From: Azovibrio restrictus DSM 23866
GTDB taxonomy: Bacteria; Pseudomonadota; Gammaproteobacteria; Burkholderiales; Rhodocyclaceae
Assembly (NCBI RefSeq): GCF_000429665.1
Contig: NZ_AUCH01000007.1
Coordinates: forward strand, 62,001 to 126,000
DNA: 64,000 nucleotides
Reading direction: 5' to 3'
Shown here: positions 40,742 to 48,840 of the stretch, one piece after another
Layout of the letters: every line of letters begins with the position of its first letter
How positions within the stretch are numbered: position 1 is the first letter of the stretch
Notes under the pieces: model-generated
The model's database searches: none
What the model saw: only the letters and a program-made list of their open reading frames with translations
What the model was told of the DNA's origin: nothing
Made by a program: the position numbers and the translations under genes

Positions 40742-42349
40742 ATGTGGGCAAGTCTGGGCATAGGGAAAAAACTCGGATTCGGGTTCGGTGTGGTCGTGGT
40801 GCTGGCTGTTTTTCTGGGATTGATCAGCTGGAGCAAGATCCAGGACATCAATGCGCACTGGACAGATTTTGAATCGGTCACGCTGACCAAGCAGAATGCC
40901 GTCAGCGATGCCCAGATCGGCTTGCAGGAAGGCATACAGCACTTCAAGAACTACGTGCTGCGGGCCGGCGACTACGCCGAAAAATTTTCCGGGGACATGA
41001 ACGCCATCGGCGCGGGTGTAGCGGCCTACCGGCAGGCCGGCAGCATCAGCAGCGCGGAAGAAAAGCTGCTCGGCGAGGTCGAGCGCGGCATTCAAACCTA
41101 CCGCGCGGCCATGCTTCAGGCCGTCCAGTTGCACGAGGCCGGGCAAGGCAGCAGCGACATAGACCGGGCCATCAAGGGCGCCGACCAAGCCCTCAACGCC
41201 GCCTTTCGGCAATTGCGCAGCATCAACGCCGAGAATACCCGTCAAGCCTCGGCGGAGATCGACCAGCATGTGGCCTCGGCATCGGCCTGGCTCGCCTCCG
41301 TTTCCCTGTTCATCGTCGTCCTGGCCAGCCTCATTGCGCTGAAGGTGACACACGACATCGTTCATCCCCTCGACCTCGCTTTGGGCGTTGCCAAGCGGGT
41401 TGCCAGCGGCGATCTGACGGCGCGGGAAAGTGCGGACCAGGCAGGGGGCGACGAGCTGGGCAACTTGCTGCGCGCCTTGTGTTCCATGCGCGATGAACTG
41501 GCCGGGACGATCCGCGTGATCATTGACGACGCCCGCCATCTGAACGAGGTTGCCTGCCAGTTGTCCGCCACGGCGCAGCAGGTGGCCGCGGGTTCCGACA
41601 GCCAGTCGCAGTCGACCGCCACGGCGGCTGCGGCAGTGGAGCAACTGACGGTCGGCATCGACCATGTCGGCAGCAGCGCCGACGATGCCAGCCGCCGCGC
41701 CATCGACGCCGGCCAGATCGCGGCGCGGGGCGGCGGCGAGGTGCAGGCGGCGACGCAGCACATGAGCGACGTGGCCAGCAGCGTGGACAGCACGGCTCTG
41801 GACATCCAGAACCTGTCGGAGCAGGTCCAGCGCATCGGCGGCATCGCCATCGTCATCCGGGAGGTGGCCGATCAAACCAATCTGCTGGCCCTCAACGCCG
41901 CCATCGAGGCGGCCCGGGCCGGCGAGCAGGGACGGGGTTTTGCCGTGGTCGCCGACGAGGTGCGCAAGCTGGCCGAACGCACCAGCAGTTCGGTCAGGGA
42001 AATCACCGCCACCACCGACGCCATCCGCATCGGCGCCGAAGCAGCGGTGCTTGGCATGCAAAAGAGCCGCAGCATCGTCAGCGAAGTGGTGAGCACGGCG
42101 GAAACGGCCGTGGCCTCGATGCACGGCATCTGTCAGGCAACGGAGGGGGTGCGCAGCACGATCAGCGACATTTCCAGCGCCTTGCACGAACAACGCTCGG
42201 CCTCCACCGAACTGGCGCGCAGCGTCGAAAACATCGCGCAGATGTCCGAGGAAAACGCCACGGCGGTCGGCCAGGTGGCCGCGACGGCCAGCGATCTGGC
42301 CAGGGTGTCGAGCGATCTGCGCAGCAGCGTAGCGCGCTTCCGGCTATAG
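40742..42349 (+). CDS. Methyl-accepting chemotaxis protein with four-helix-bundle sensor
   Basis: The 535-residue receptor has helices at about 10-30 and 180-202, a periplasmic domain of about 150 residues that looks like a four-helix bundle, and a HAMP domain (KVTHDIVHPLDLALGVAKRV). The signalling domain has the tip DQTNLLALNAAIEAARAGEQ. The ATG is preceded by GGGAG. No C-terminal pentapeptide for CheR tethering is seen. Its ligand is unknown. Confidence 0.93.
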   Translation: MWASLGIGKKLGFGFGVVVVLAVFLGLISWSKIQDINAHWTDFESVTLTKQNAVSDAQIGLQEGIQHFKNYVLRAGDYAEKFSGDMNAIGAGVAAYRQAGSISSAEEKLLGEVERGIQTYRAAMLQAVQLHEAGQGSSDIDRAIKGADQALNAAFRQLRSINAENTRQASAEIDQHVASASAWLASVSLFIVVLASLIALKVTHDIVHPLDLALGVAKRVASGDLTARESADQAGGDELGNLLRALCSMRDELAGTIRVIIDDARHLNEVACQLSATAQQVAAGSDSQSQSTATAAAAVEQLTVGIDHVGSSADDASRRAIDAGQIAARGGGEVQAATQHMSDVASSVDSTALDIQNLSEQVQRIGGIAIVIREVADQTNLLALNAAIEAARAGEQGRGFAVVADEVRKLAERTSSSVREITATTDAIRIGAEAAVLGMQKSRSIVSEVVSTAETAVASMHGICQATEGVRSTISDISSALHEQRSASTELARSVENIAQMSEENATAVGQVAATASDLARVSSDLRSSVARFRL

Positions 42350-42569
42350 CCCCGGCCCGCCGCTGCATTCCTTGGTGGTGTTGCGGTGCGCAATCCTGGC
42401 AGCCTCCGTGGCCAGCCCCAGACCGCTCTGCCATGCAGACGGAAATCAGCGCCCCGCTTTTTCTGGTGGGCGCTTGCCGGGCCTGGGCTGCACAGTACGA
42501 GGCCAGGCCCGGGTGGCGCAAAGGGCGGCCAGGCCCTATGCTCCCCCTCCTTTGATGGAGGAACCCGGC

Positions 42570-43232
42570 ATGAGCACCATCCTCGACGCCCTGTTCATCG
42601 GCGGCCTGCGCCCCCTGCCCCCGGAAGGCCAGCTCTCGGGCATTTTCAAGGAAGCCACCCGGGCCCCGGTGGCCCTGGGCCTGCAGGGCCTGGCAGGAGA
42701 CCGCCAGGGAGACCCCCGCTACCACGGGGGACCGGAGAAGGCCGTGCATCACTATCCGGCCGGGCACTATGCCACCCTGGCCGAACGCTGGCCCCAGCTG
42801 GACTGGGCCGGTCCGGGCACCCTGGGGGAGAACCTCTCCAGCACCGGACTGGACGAAAGCACGGTGCATATCGGCGACATCTACCGGATCGGCACCGCCC
42901 TGCTCCAGGTCAGCCAGCCCCGCACCCCCTGCTGGAAGATCAACCACCGCCTGGACGTGGAAGGGGCCTCCCTGTTCGTGGCGGAACAGGGCATCACCGG
43001 TTGGTATTACCGGGTCCTGGAGCCCGGCCTGCTGGCGGCCGGAGACGCCATCATCCTGGAGGAGCGCCCCAATCCCGAGCTGGACCTGGCCCGCTACTGG
43101 CGCCTCACCCAGGCCCATCGGCCGGACCCGGAACAGCTGGCCCGCATCGCCGCCGCCCCGGGGCTGGCGCCGGACAAGGCGGCCCGCCACCGCCAGCGGG
43201 CCGAGTGGCTGCGCCAGCACGGCGGCATCTGA
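42570..43232 (+). CDS. MOSC domain protein, YiiM type
   Basis: The 220-residue protein carries the MOSC core: GLAGDRQGDPRYHGGPEKAVHHYP, GPGTLGENLSSTGLDES, and QPRTPCWKINHRLD with the conserved Cys. MOSC proteins handle molybdenum-cofactor-bound sulfur; E. coli YiiM detoxifies hydroxylaminopurine. The ATG has a strong GGAGGA site. It is a single gene, 97 bases before the DUF3348 operon. Confidence 0.9.
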   Translation: MSTILDALFIGGLRPLPPEGQLSGIFKEATRAPVALGLQGLAGDRQGDPRYHGGPEKAVHHYPAGHYATLAERWPQLDWAGPGTLGENLSSTGLDESTVHIGDIYRIGTALLQVSQPRTPCWKINHRLDVEGASLFVAEQGITGWYYRVLEPGLLAAGDAIILEERPNPELDLARYWRLTQAHRPDPEQLARIAAAPGLAPDKAARHRQRAEWLRQHGGI

Positions 43233-43329
43233 ACCACCCCGCCAGGCCCCGGCTGGCGCGGGCCTGTCACCAAGCCCGGGCTTTGTAGTAGCCTTGCGCC
43301 CTTTTTCAAGTCGAGCTTCGATCACGGAC

Positions 43330-44055
43330 ATGGCGCGGCAACAGCCTGGCATCGGTTTTTCCAGCTCCGGACTGGTACGCATCCTGTCCCGCCTGGCCCT
43401 GGCCGAGGCCCCGGACAGGGCCGCCTCCCTGGCCGAACAGCTGGGCCAGTGGCTGGACCTGGCCGATGCCACCAGCCTCTATACGGTCCTGCACGCCCAG
43501 GCCGGCCCCGCCGCCGGGCAAGGCCCCCAGCGCCATCCCCTGCAGCAGGAGCTGGAACAGCTGCGCAGTAGCATGGGGGCGGCCCTGGGCAGCGAGGCCC
43601 AGGAGCCCAACCCGTGGCGAATCCGCCTGCCCCAGCCCGGCCCCCAGGAGAGCCCGGAGCAGGCTGCCGATTTCACCCCCTACCACCGCTACTACCTGGC
43701 CTGGCAGCGGGAAATGGAAAACAGCATCCCGCCCCTGCGGGCCCGGGCCCGGGCCCAGGCGGCCCGGGGCGGCCCGGTCCTGCAGCGCCTGGCGGCCCTG
43801 GATGCCAGCCTGGAACAGATCCTGGCCCCCCGGGAGCGGCAGCTGCTGGGCACCCTGCCCCTGCTGCTCGCCCGGCGTTTTGCCCAGGCCCGGGAAGCCG
43901 CCGGCACGGCCCTGGACGGGATGCAGCCGGGCGGCTGGCTGCGGCGCAGCAGCGCGGAACTGCAGGCGGTACTGCAGGCGGAACTGGAATTCCGCCTGCT
44001 GCCGGTGACCGGCCTGATCGAAGCAATAGCAGAAGAGGAAAACGACTCCCCATGA
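43330..44055 (+). CDS. DUF3348 family protein, first gene of a motor-like operon
   Basis: The 241-residue soluble protein fits the DUF3348 family by length, context and the central ADFTPYHRYYLAWQREMENSI with following helices. It has no membrane segment or known catalytic motif. It overlaps the MotA/ZorA-like gene by four bases, so the products are probably made together. A cytoplasmic partner or regulator of the motor is a reasonable guess, not shown. Confidence 0.75.
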   Translation: MARQQPGIGFSSSGLVRILSRLALAEAPDRAASLAEQLGQWLDLADATSLYTVLHAQAGPAAGQGPQRHPLQQELEQLRSSMGAALGSEAQEPNPWRIRLPQPGPQESPEQAADFTPYHRYYLAWQREMENSIPPLRARARAQAARGGPVLQRLAALDASLEQILAPRERQLLGTLPLLLARRFAQAREAAGTALDGMQPGGWLRRSSAELQAVLQAELEFRLLPVTGLIEAIAEEENDSP

Positions 44056-46247
44056 ACCGGAATCTCTGTGTGGCCGCCTTCGTGCTGGGCCTGCTCCCCG
44101 TGGCCTGGATAGGGGCCGGATATCTGGGCAGCAGCCCCCTGGCCCTGCTCATGACCCTGGTGATCGGCGCCGTGTACTGCATCGGCGCCCTGGAACTGCG
44201 GCGCTATCAGCAGGCCACCACCGCCCTGGACCAGGCCCTGGCGGCGATCCCCGCCGCCCTGGAAAGCCTGGAGCCCTGGCTGGCCCGGGTCCCCCCGGCC
44301 CTGCAGAACCCGGTGCGCCAGCGCATCGAAGGGGAACGGACGGGGCTGCCCGGCCCCACCCTGACCCCCTATCTGGTGGGCCTCCTGGTGCTGCTGGGCA
44401 TGCTCGGCACCTTCCTGGGCATGGTGGTCACCCTGAACGGCGCCGTCCTGGCCCTGGAAAACACCACCGACCTGCAGACCATCCGCGCCTCCCTGGCCGC
44501 CCCGGTCAAGGGCCTGGGCTTCGCCTTCGGCACCTCGGTGGCCGGTGTCGCCGCCTCGGCCATGCTCGGCCTGATGTCCACCCTCTGCCGGCGGGCCCGG
44601 CTGCAGACCGCCCAGCGTCTGGACACGGCCACGGCCACGGTGCTGCGTCCCTACTCCCTGGCCTACCAGCGGGAGGAAAGCTTCAAGGCCCTGCAGCAGC
44701 AGAGCCAGGCCCTGCCCGGAGTGGCGGCCCAGCTCCAGGCCCTGATGCAGCAGTTGCAGGCGCAGAACCAGCAGTGGAGCGAACAGCTGCTGGCGGGCCA
44801 GGCCCGCTTCCAGCAGGACACCCAGGCCCTGTACACCGACCTGGCCGGCTCGGTCCAGGCCGCCATCCGCAGCACCCTGGAAGACAGCACCCGCATCGCC
44901 GGCGCCACCCTGGAACCCCTGGTGACCCGGACCCTGGAAGGCCTGGCCCGGGAAGGCAGCCGCCTGCACGAGCGGCTGGGCCAGGCCGTGGAACAGCAGG
45001 TGGAAGGCATCTCCAGCCGCTTCGGGGAGAGCGTCCAGCGCGCCAGCGACAGCTGGGCCGCTGCCCTGGCCCTGCAGGAAAACCACGCGGCGCGCCTCAA
45101 TGAGGAACTGGGCCGCACCCTGGCCGGCCACGCCGAGGGCTTTGCCCGGCAAGCGGCGACCCTGCTCACCACGGTGGCGGAAACCCACGCCGCCCTGCGG
45201 ACCGAGCAGGCCGAGCAGCAGCGCCAGCTGCACGGCGCCACGAGCCAGCTGCACCAGGACCTGACGGCGGCAGTGGCCAGCCAGCTGGACGGCCTTTCCA
45301 GCCGTTTCGACGCCAGCGTCACCCAGGTGGCCCGGACCTGGACCGAAGCCCTGGCCGGCCAGGCGCACCAGCAGGCCGAACTGGCCGCGGCCCTGGCCAG
45401 CGAACGGGAACAGCTGGCCGGCAGCTTCGCCCGGGGCACGGAGGAACTGCTCCAGCGCCTGCAGGACAGCCAGGCCGGCTGGCAGGCCCGGCTGGCAGCC
45501 GGGGACGAAGCGCGCCAGAGCACCCTGAGCCAGACCCTGGAAAGCATGGCCGCCGCCCTGCAGCACACCTGGCGGGAAGCCGGGGAACAGACCCTGGCCC
45601 GCCAGGAGCAGATCTGCCGGACCCTGGAACAGACGGCCACGGCCATGCAGCAGCAAAGCCGGACCCAGGCCGAGGCCCTGATCGCCCGGGTGGAAGAACT
45701 GATGGCCACGGCGTCCGCCGCGCCCCAGGCCGCCGCCGAAGTGATCGGCGAGCTGCGCCAGGAACTGTCCGCCAGCCTGGTGCGGGACCAGCAGCTGCTG
45801 GAGGAGCGCAGCCGCATCATGGCCACCCTGGGCACCCTGCTGGACGCCATCAACCACGCCTCCCGGGAACAGCGGGGCGCCATCGACGCCCTGGTGAGCG
45901 CCGCCGCCAGCACCCTGGAACAGGCGGGCAGCCGCTTCGGGGCCCAGCTGGCGGCCGAAGCCGACAGCCTCCAGGAGGCGGCCGCCGAGCTGCGCGGCGG
46001 CGCCGTGGAAGTGGCCAGCCTGGGCGAAGCCTTCGGCCTGGCGGTGCAGCTCTTCCATGAATCCAGCCAGAAACTGCTGGGCAGCCTGGAGCAGATGCAG
46101 GCCGCCCTGGGCAAATCCGTGGCCCGCAGCGACGAACAGCTGGCCTACTACGTGGCCCAGGCCCGGGAGATCATCGACCTGAGCCTGATGTCCCAGCAGC
46201 GCATCGTGGCCGAGCTCCAGGGCCAGCCGGCCGGGAAGGACAGCTGA
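44052..46247 (+). CDS. MotA/TolQ-like channel protein with long coiled-coil tail (DUF802)
   Basis: The 731-residue protein has four membrane helices (about 7-25, 29-46, 104-127, 157-178). The third and fourth carry MotA/TolQ-type signatures, LLGMLGTFLGMVVTLNG and AFGTSVAGVAASAMLGLMS. The remaining 550 residues form a Gln/Ala/Leu-rich coiled coil in the cytoplasm, with repeated LEQ/AAL patterns. This plan matches ZorA of the Zorya defence system, a five-subunit proton-driven stator with a long tail. The next gene supplies the MotB-like partner. Function in this organism is unknown. Confidence 0.8.
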   Translation: MNRNLCVAAFVLGLLPVAWIGAGYLGSSPLALLMTLVIGAVYCIGALELRRYQQATTALDQALAAIPAALESLEPWLARVPPALQNPVRQRIEGERTGLPGPTLTPYLVGLLVLLGMLGTFLGMVVTLNGAVLALENTTDLQTIRASLAAPVKGLGFAFGTSVAGVAASAMLGLMSTLCRRARLQTAQRLDTATATVLRPYSLAYQREESFKALQQQSQALPGVAAQLQALMQQLQAQNQQWSEQLLAGQARFQQDTQALYTDLAGSVQAAIRSTLEDSTRIAGATLEPLVTRTLEGLAREGSRLHERLGQAVEQQVEGISSRFGESVQRASDSWAAALALQENHAARLNEELGRTLAGHAEGFARQAATLLTTVAETHAALRTEQAEQQRQLHGATSQLHQDLTAAVASQLDGLSSRFDASVTQVARTWTEALAGQAHQQAELAAALASEREQLAGSFARGTEELLQRLQDSQAGWQARLAAGDEARQSTLSQTLESMAAALQHTWREAGEQTLARQEQICRTLEQTATAMQQQSRTQAEALIARVEELMATASAAPQAAAEVIGELRQELSASLVRDQQLLEERSRIMATLGTLLDAINHASREQRGAIDALVSAAASTLEQAGSRFGAQLAAEADSLQEAAAELRGGAVEVASLGEAFGLAVQLFHESSQKLLGSLEQMQAALGKSVARSDEQLAYYVAQAREIIDLSLMSQQRIVAELQGQPAGKDS

Positions 46248-46885
46248 TGAACGAGATCGACGCCGGCATCGACCACGCGGCCCCGGTCTGGGCCGTGTTC
46301 GGGGACCTGATGTCCGGCCTGCTGGGCGCCTTCGTGCTGATCCTGGTGGGCGTCCTGGGCGTGCAGCTGGAACTGGTCTCCAGCCTGGAGGCGGAAATCC
46401 ACAAGCGCCAGCAGGAGGAACAGCGGCGCCAGGCCCTGGAAAAGGCCCTGGCCGGCCCTCTGGCCTCGGGGCGGGTGACCCTGGACAACGGCAAGATCGG
46501 CATCAGCGGCAGCGTGCTGTTCGCCCTCAACTCCGACCAGCTGCAACCCGAAGGCCGGCAGCTGCTGCAGACCCTGGCCGGTCCCCTGGCCGCCTACCTG
46601 GGCACCCGCAACGAGATGCTGATGGTGAGCGGCTTCACCGACGACATGCCGGTGCGGGGCAGCAACCACCAGTTCGCCGACAACTGGGAGCTCTCGGCCC
46701 AGCGCGCCCTGACGGTGACCCGGGCCCTGATCGAGACCGGCGTCCCCGCCGACGCCATCTTCGCGGCGGCCTTCGGCGCCCAGCAGCCGGTGGCTTCCAA
46801 CGACGATCCCCAGGGCCGGGCCCGCAACCGGCGGGTGGAAATGGCGCCGGTGCCCCGCTCGGCCCCGGCCCAGCCCCATGACTGA
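46247..46885 (+). CDS. MotB/ZorB-like OmpA-domain protein
   Basis: The 212-residue protein has a single helix at 14-38 with Asp20 in the sequence WAVFGDLMSGLLGAFVLIL, aligned with the proton-carrying Asp of MotB. A short coiled coil follows (50-70), then an OmpA peptidoglycan-binding domain with VSGFTDDMPVRGSNHQFADN and NWELSAQRALTVTRAL. It starts at the last base of the channel gene stop. Together the two would form a stator-like motor anchored to the cell wall. Confidence 0.85.
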   Translation: MNEIDAGIDHAAPVWAVFGDLMSGLLGAFVLILVGVLGVQLELVSSLEAEIHKRQQEEQRRQALEKALAGPLASGRVTLDNGKIGISGSVLFALNSDQLQPEGRQLLQTLAGPLAAYLGTRNEMLMVSGFTDDMPVRGSNHQFADNWELSAQRALTVTRALIETGVPADAIFAAAFGAQQPVASNDDPQGRARNRRVEMAPVPRSAPAQPHD

Positions 46886-47609
46886 GGCAGCCGCCCTGGA
46901 CGAGCTCCAGGCCCGCAGCAAAGCCCGCATCGAGGCTCTGGCGGCAGCCGGGGGCCAGGGCTGGAACCCGGTGCGGCTGGCCTTCCTGAACGCCCTGGAG
47001 CGCCGCTGCGGCGCCCTCTCCGGCCCGGCCCGGCAGCGCGGCCTGGCTCGCCTGACGCAAGCCGTAGACAGCACCCAGGCCGCCTTCGCCCGGGACCGTG
47101 AAGCCGCCCGCCAGCGCCTGGCGGCCCGGCCCCAGGCGGCCCCGGCCCTGGAAGCCCTGCTCCAGGCCGGGGAGTTCCGCGCCCTGGAACAGCAGCTGGC
47201 CGCGTCGGCAGCCTCCCCCAGCCCCCTGGCAGAGCTGCTGGCCCGGCTCAACGGCCTGCCGGATACGCGGCCCCAGGCCGGCCCGGCGCTCCCGGATGCG
47301 GGCCCGGCGCCCCAGCCGGAACTCAAGTCCCTCCAGCATTTCCAGGGCAACTGGTCGGCCCTGAGCCTGGAGCAGCAGCTCACCCGGGCCATCCAGTCCC
47401 TGCCGGAAAACGCCGGCCCCTTCAACTCCCAGTACCTGCTGGTCCAGGCCCTGCGCTGGATGCGCGACCAGACCCCGGCCTACCTGCGCCACTTCATCCC
47501 CTACGCCGAAACCCTCCTCCACCTGGACCAGCTAGATGCCGGCCGCAACCCGCCGCCGCGCAAGCCCGCCGACGGCGAACGCCGGCGCCGCAGCAGCCGG
47601 CGCGGCTGA
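46878..47609 (+). CDS. DUF2894 family protein
   Basis: The 243-residue soluble protein fits DUF2894: WNPVRLAFLNALERRCGALSG near the start, then an Ala/Gln/Leu-rich helical part, ELKSLQHFQGNWSALSLEQQL and YLLVQALRWMRDQTPAYLRHF, ending in a very basic tail RRRRSSRRG. It overlaps the OmpA gene by eight bases and closes the four-gene operon. Role unknown; the basic tail may touch nucleic acid or membrane. Confidence 0.78.
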   Translation: MTEAAALDELQARSKARIEALAAAGGQGWNPVRLAFLNALERRCGALSGPARQRGLARLTQAVDSTQAAFARDREAARQRLAARPQAAPALEALLQAGEFRALEQQLAASAASPSPLAELLARLNGLPDTRPQAGPALPDAGPAPQPELKSLQHFQGNWSALSLEQQLTRAIQSLPENAGPFNSQYLLVQALRWMRDQTPAYLRHFIPYAETLLHLDQLDAGRNPPPRKPADGERRRRSSRRG

Positions 47610-47698
47610 TTCCGGGGCATCGGCAAAATTTGAGCCGGATCAAGGCCGGGCAAGCGCCGCCCCGCCGATACTGGGGACCGCTCATGGAAGAGGTCGAG

Positions 47699-48187
47699 AT
47701 GGATACCCTGGACACCCTCTGGCTCGCCCGGGCCCTGCACGTGCTGGGCGTGGTGCTCTGGATCGGCGGCGTCGCCTTTGTCACCACCACCCTGCTGCCG
47801 GCCATCCGCCGGGACTTTCCCGTGGCGGCGCAGCTGGCCGAATTCGAACGTTACGAGCGCAGCTTCGGCCGCCAGGCCCGCTGGACCACCCAGCTGGTGG
47901 GCCTGAGCGGCCTCTACCTGACCTGGAAGCTGGAGCTCTGGTTCCGCTTCCAGAGCCCCGGTTACGGCTGGATGCACGCCATGCTGGCCATCTACCTGCT
48001 GTTCTCCCTGCTGCTGTTCGTGGTGGAACCCCTGTTCTTCCACAAGCTGCTGCGCCGGCTGGCCGCCCGGCACCCGGCCCTGCCCATGACCCTGCTGGCG
48101 CGCCTGCACTGGCTGCTGCTGGGGCTCAGCCTGCTCACCACCGCTGCCGCCGTGGCCGGCGCCCACGGCTGGACCCCGGGAGCCTGA
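47699..48187 (+). CDS. Small CopD-like membrane protein
   Basis: The 162-residue protein has four or five membrane helices and starts MDTLDTLWLARALHVLGVVL. The segment RALHVLGVVLWIGGVAF and a second His in MHAMLAIYLLF suggest haem or copper binding as in CopD/HemJ-like proteins. The ATG at 47699 is preceded by GAGGTCGAG. It lies three bases before the hemerythrin gene, so the two probably work together in oxygen or metal handling. Confidence 0.65.
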   Translation: MDTLDTLWLARALHVLGVVLWIGGVAFVTTTLLPAIRRDFPVAAQLAEFERYERSFGRQARWTTQLVGLSGLYLTWKLELWFRFQSPGYGWMHAMLAIYLLFSLLLFVVEPLFFHKLLRRLAARHPALPMTLLARLHWLLLGLSLLTTAAAVAGAHGWTPGA

Positions 48188-48190
48188 ACC

Positions 48191-48580
48191 ATGCGCCGCA
48201 CCGCCCTGCTGCTCGACTTTTCCCGGGAACATCACGCCAGCCTGAAGCTGGTGCGCCACCTGCGCGCCCTGGGCACGGCCGCCCCGCCGGCCAGCCTGCT
48301 GGAAGAACTGGCGGACCAGGCCCGGGAGCTGCAGCGCCACTTTGCCGCCGAAGAAGCCCTGCTCCTGCCGCGCCTCAACGCCGCCGGTCCGACGCACCAG
48401 GCGCTGGCCAGCCGGCTCCTGGCCGAACACCGGGAGCTGCGCGCCCTCCTGGCCGCACCGCCCCAGCCGGCCACCCTGGCGGCCCTGGCCGAGCGCCTGG
48501 AAGCCCACGTGCGCTTCGAGGAGCGCCAGCTGTTCCCGGCCGTGGAAGCCCTGACCCCGGACGACGGGGCGGCACAATAA
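48191..48580 (+). CDS. Hemerythrin-like HHE domain protein
   Basis: The 129-residue helical protein has metal-ligand candidates H14/H15, H50-x3-E54, H80 and H106-x3-E110, the HHE cation-binding layout. Such proteins bind a di-iron centre and sense or scavenge oxygen or NO. It has no signal peptide. It sits directly downstream of the CopD-like gene and just before a palindromic repeat element. Confidence 0.82.
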   Translation: MRRTALLLDFSREHHASLKLVRHLRALGTAAPPASLLEELADQARELQRHFAAEEALLLPRLNAAGPTHQALASRLLAEHRELRALLAAPPQPATLAALAERLEAHVRFEERQLFPAVEALTPDDGAAQ

Positions 48581-48581
48581 A

Positions 48582-48740
48582 CCTAAAAACCTCACCACAG
48601 AGACACAAAGACACAGAGAAGTTCAAAAAAACAATGGCTTGCATTATCTTCTGCGCTCACCTGGAAAGTGACCTGGCCTTCCAGGACAAGTCTTTGTTTT
48701 TCCTCGGCGTCTCTGTGCCTCTGTGGTTTAACTGAGGTTT
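48582..48740. repeat. Palindromic repeat element, copy 1
   Basis: The left arm holds CACAGAGACACAAAGACACAGAG, split here as CCACAGAGACAC and GACACAGAGAAG (about 48594-48623). The right arm (about 48700-48736) holds the complement, TCTCTGTGCCTCTGTGGTTT. The whole can fold into a long imperfect hairpin. Copy 2 at about 50668-50805 has the same arms and interior words. Such CTCTGTG/CACAGAG elements are widespread in bacterial genomes; mobility would need a helper transposase, absent here. Confidence 0.7.
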
Positions 48741-48840
48741 TAAGGATAAATCCCCGCCGGGCCCCGAGGGGCCTTACACTGCCGGCCTCGCCACACGCCC
48801 GCCGGCCCGCCGCCGGACCGGGCCCCGACAGGATTTCCCC

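Noticed and set aside
43692..46058. 788-residue frame on the minus strand opposite the MotA/ZorA-like gene
   Set aside because: It is the antisense shadow of a very GC-rich, coiled-coil gene, full of Gly/Gln and without ribosome site or known domain.
43330..47609. A complete Zorya defence system
   Set aside because: No ZorC, ZorD helicase or ZorE nuclease is present in or near the operon; only the motor pair resembles Zorya.
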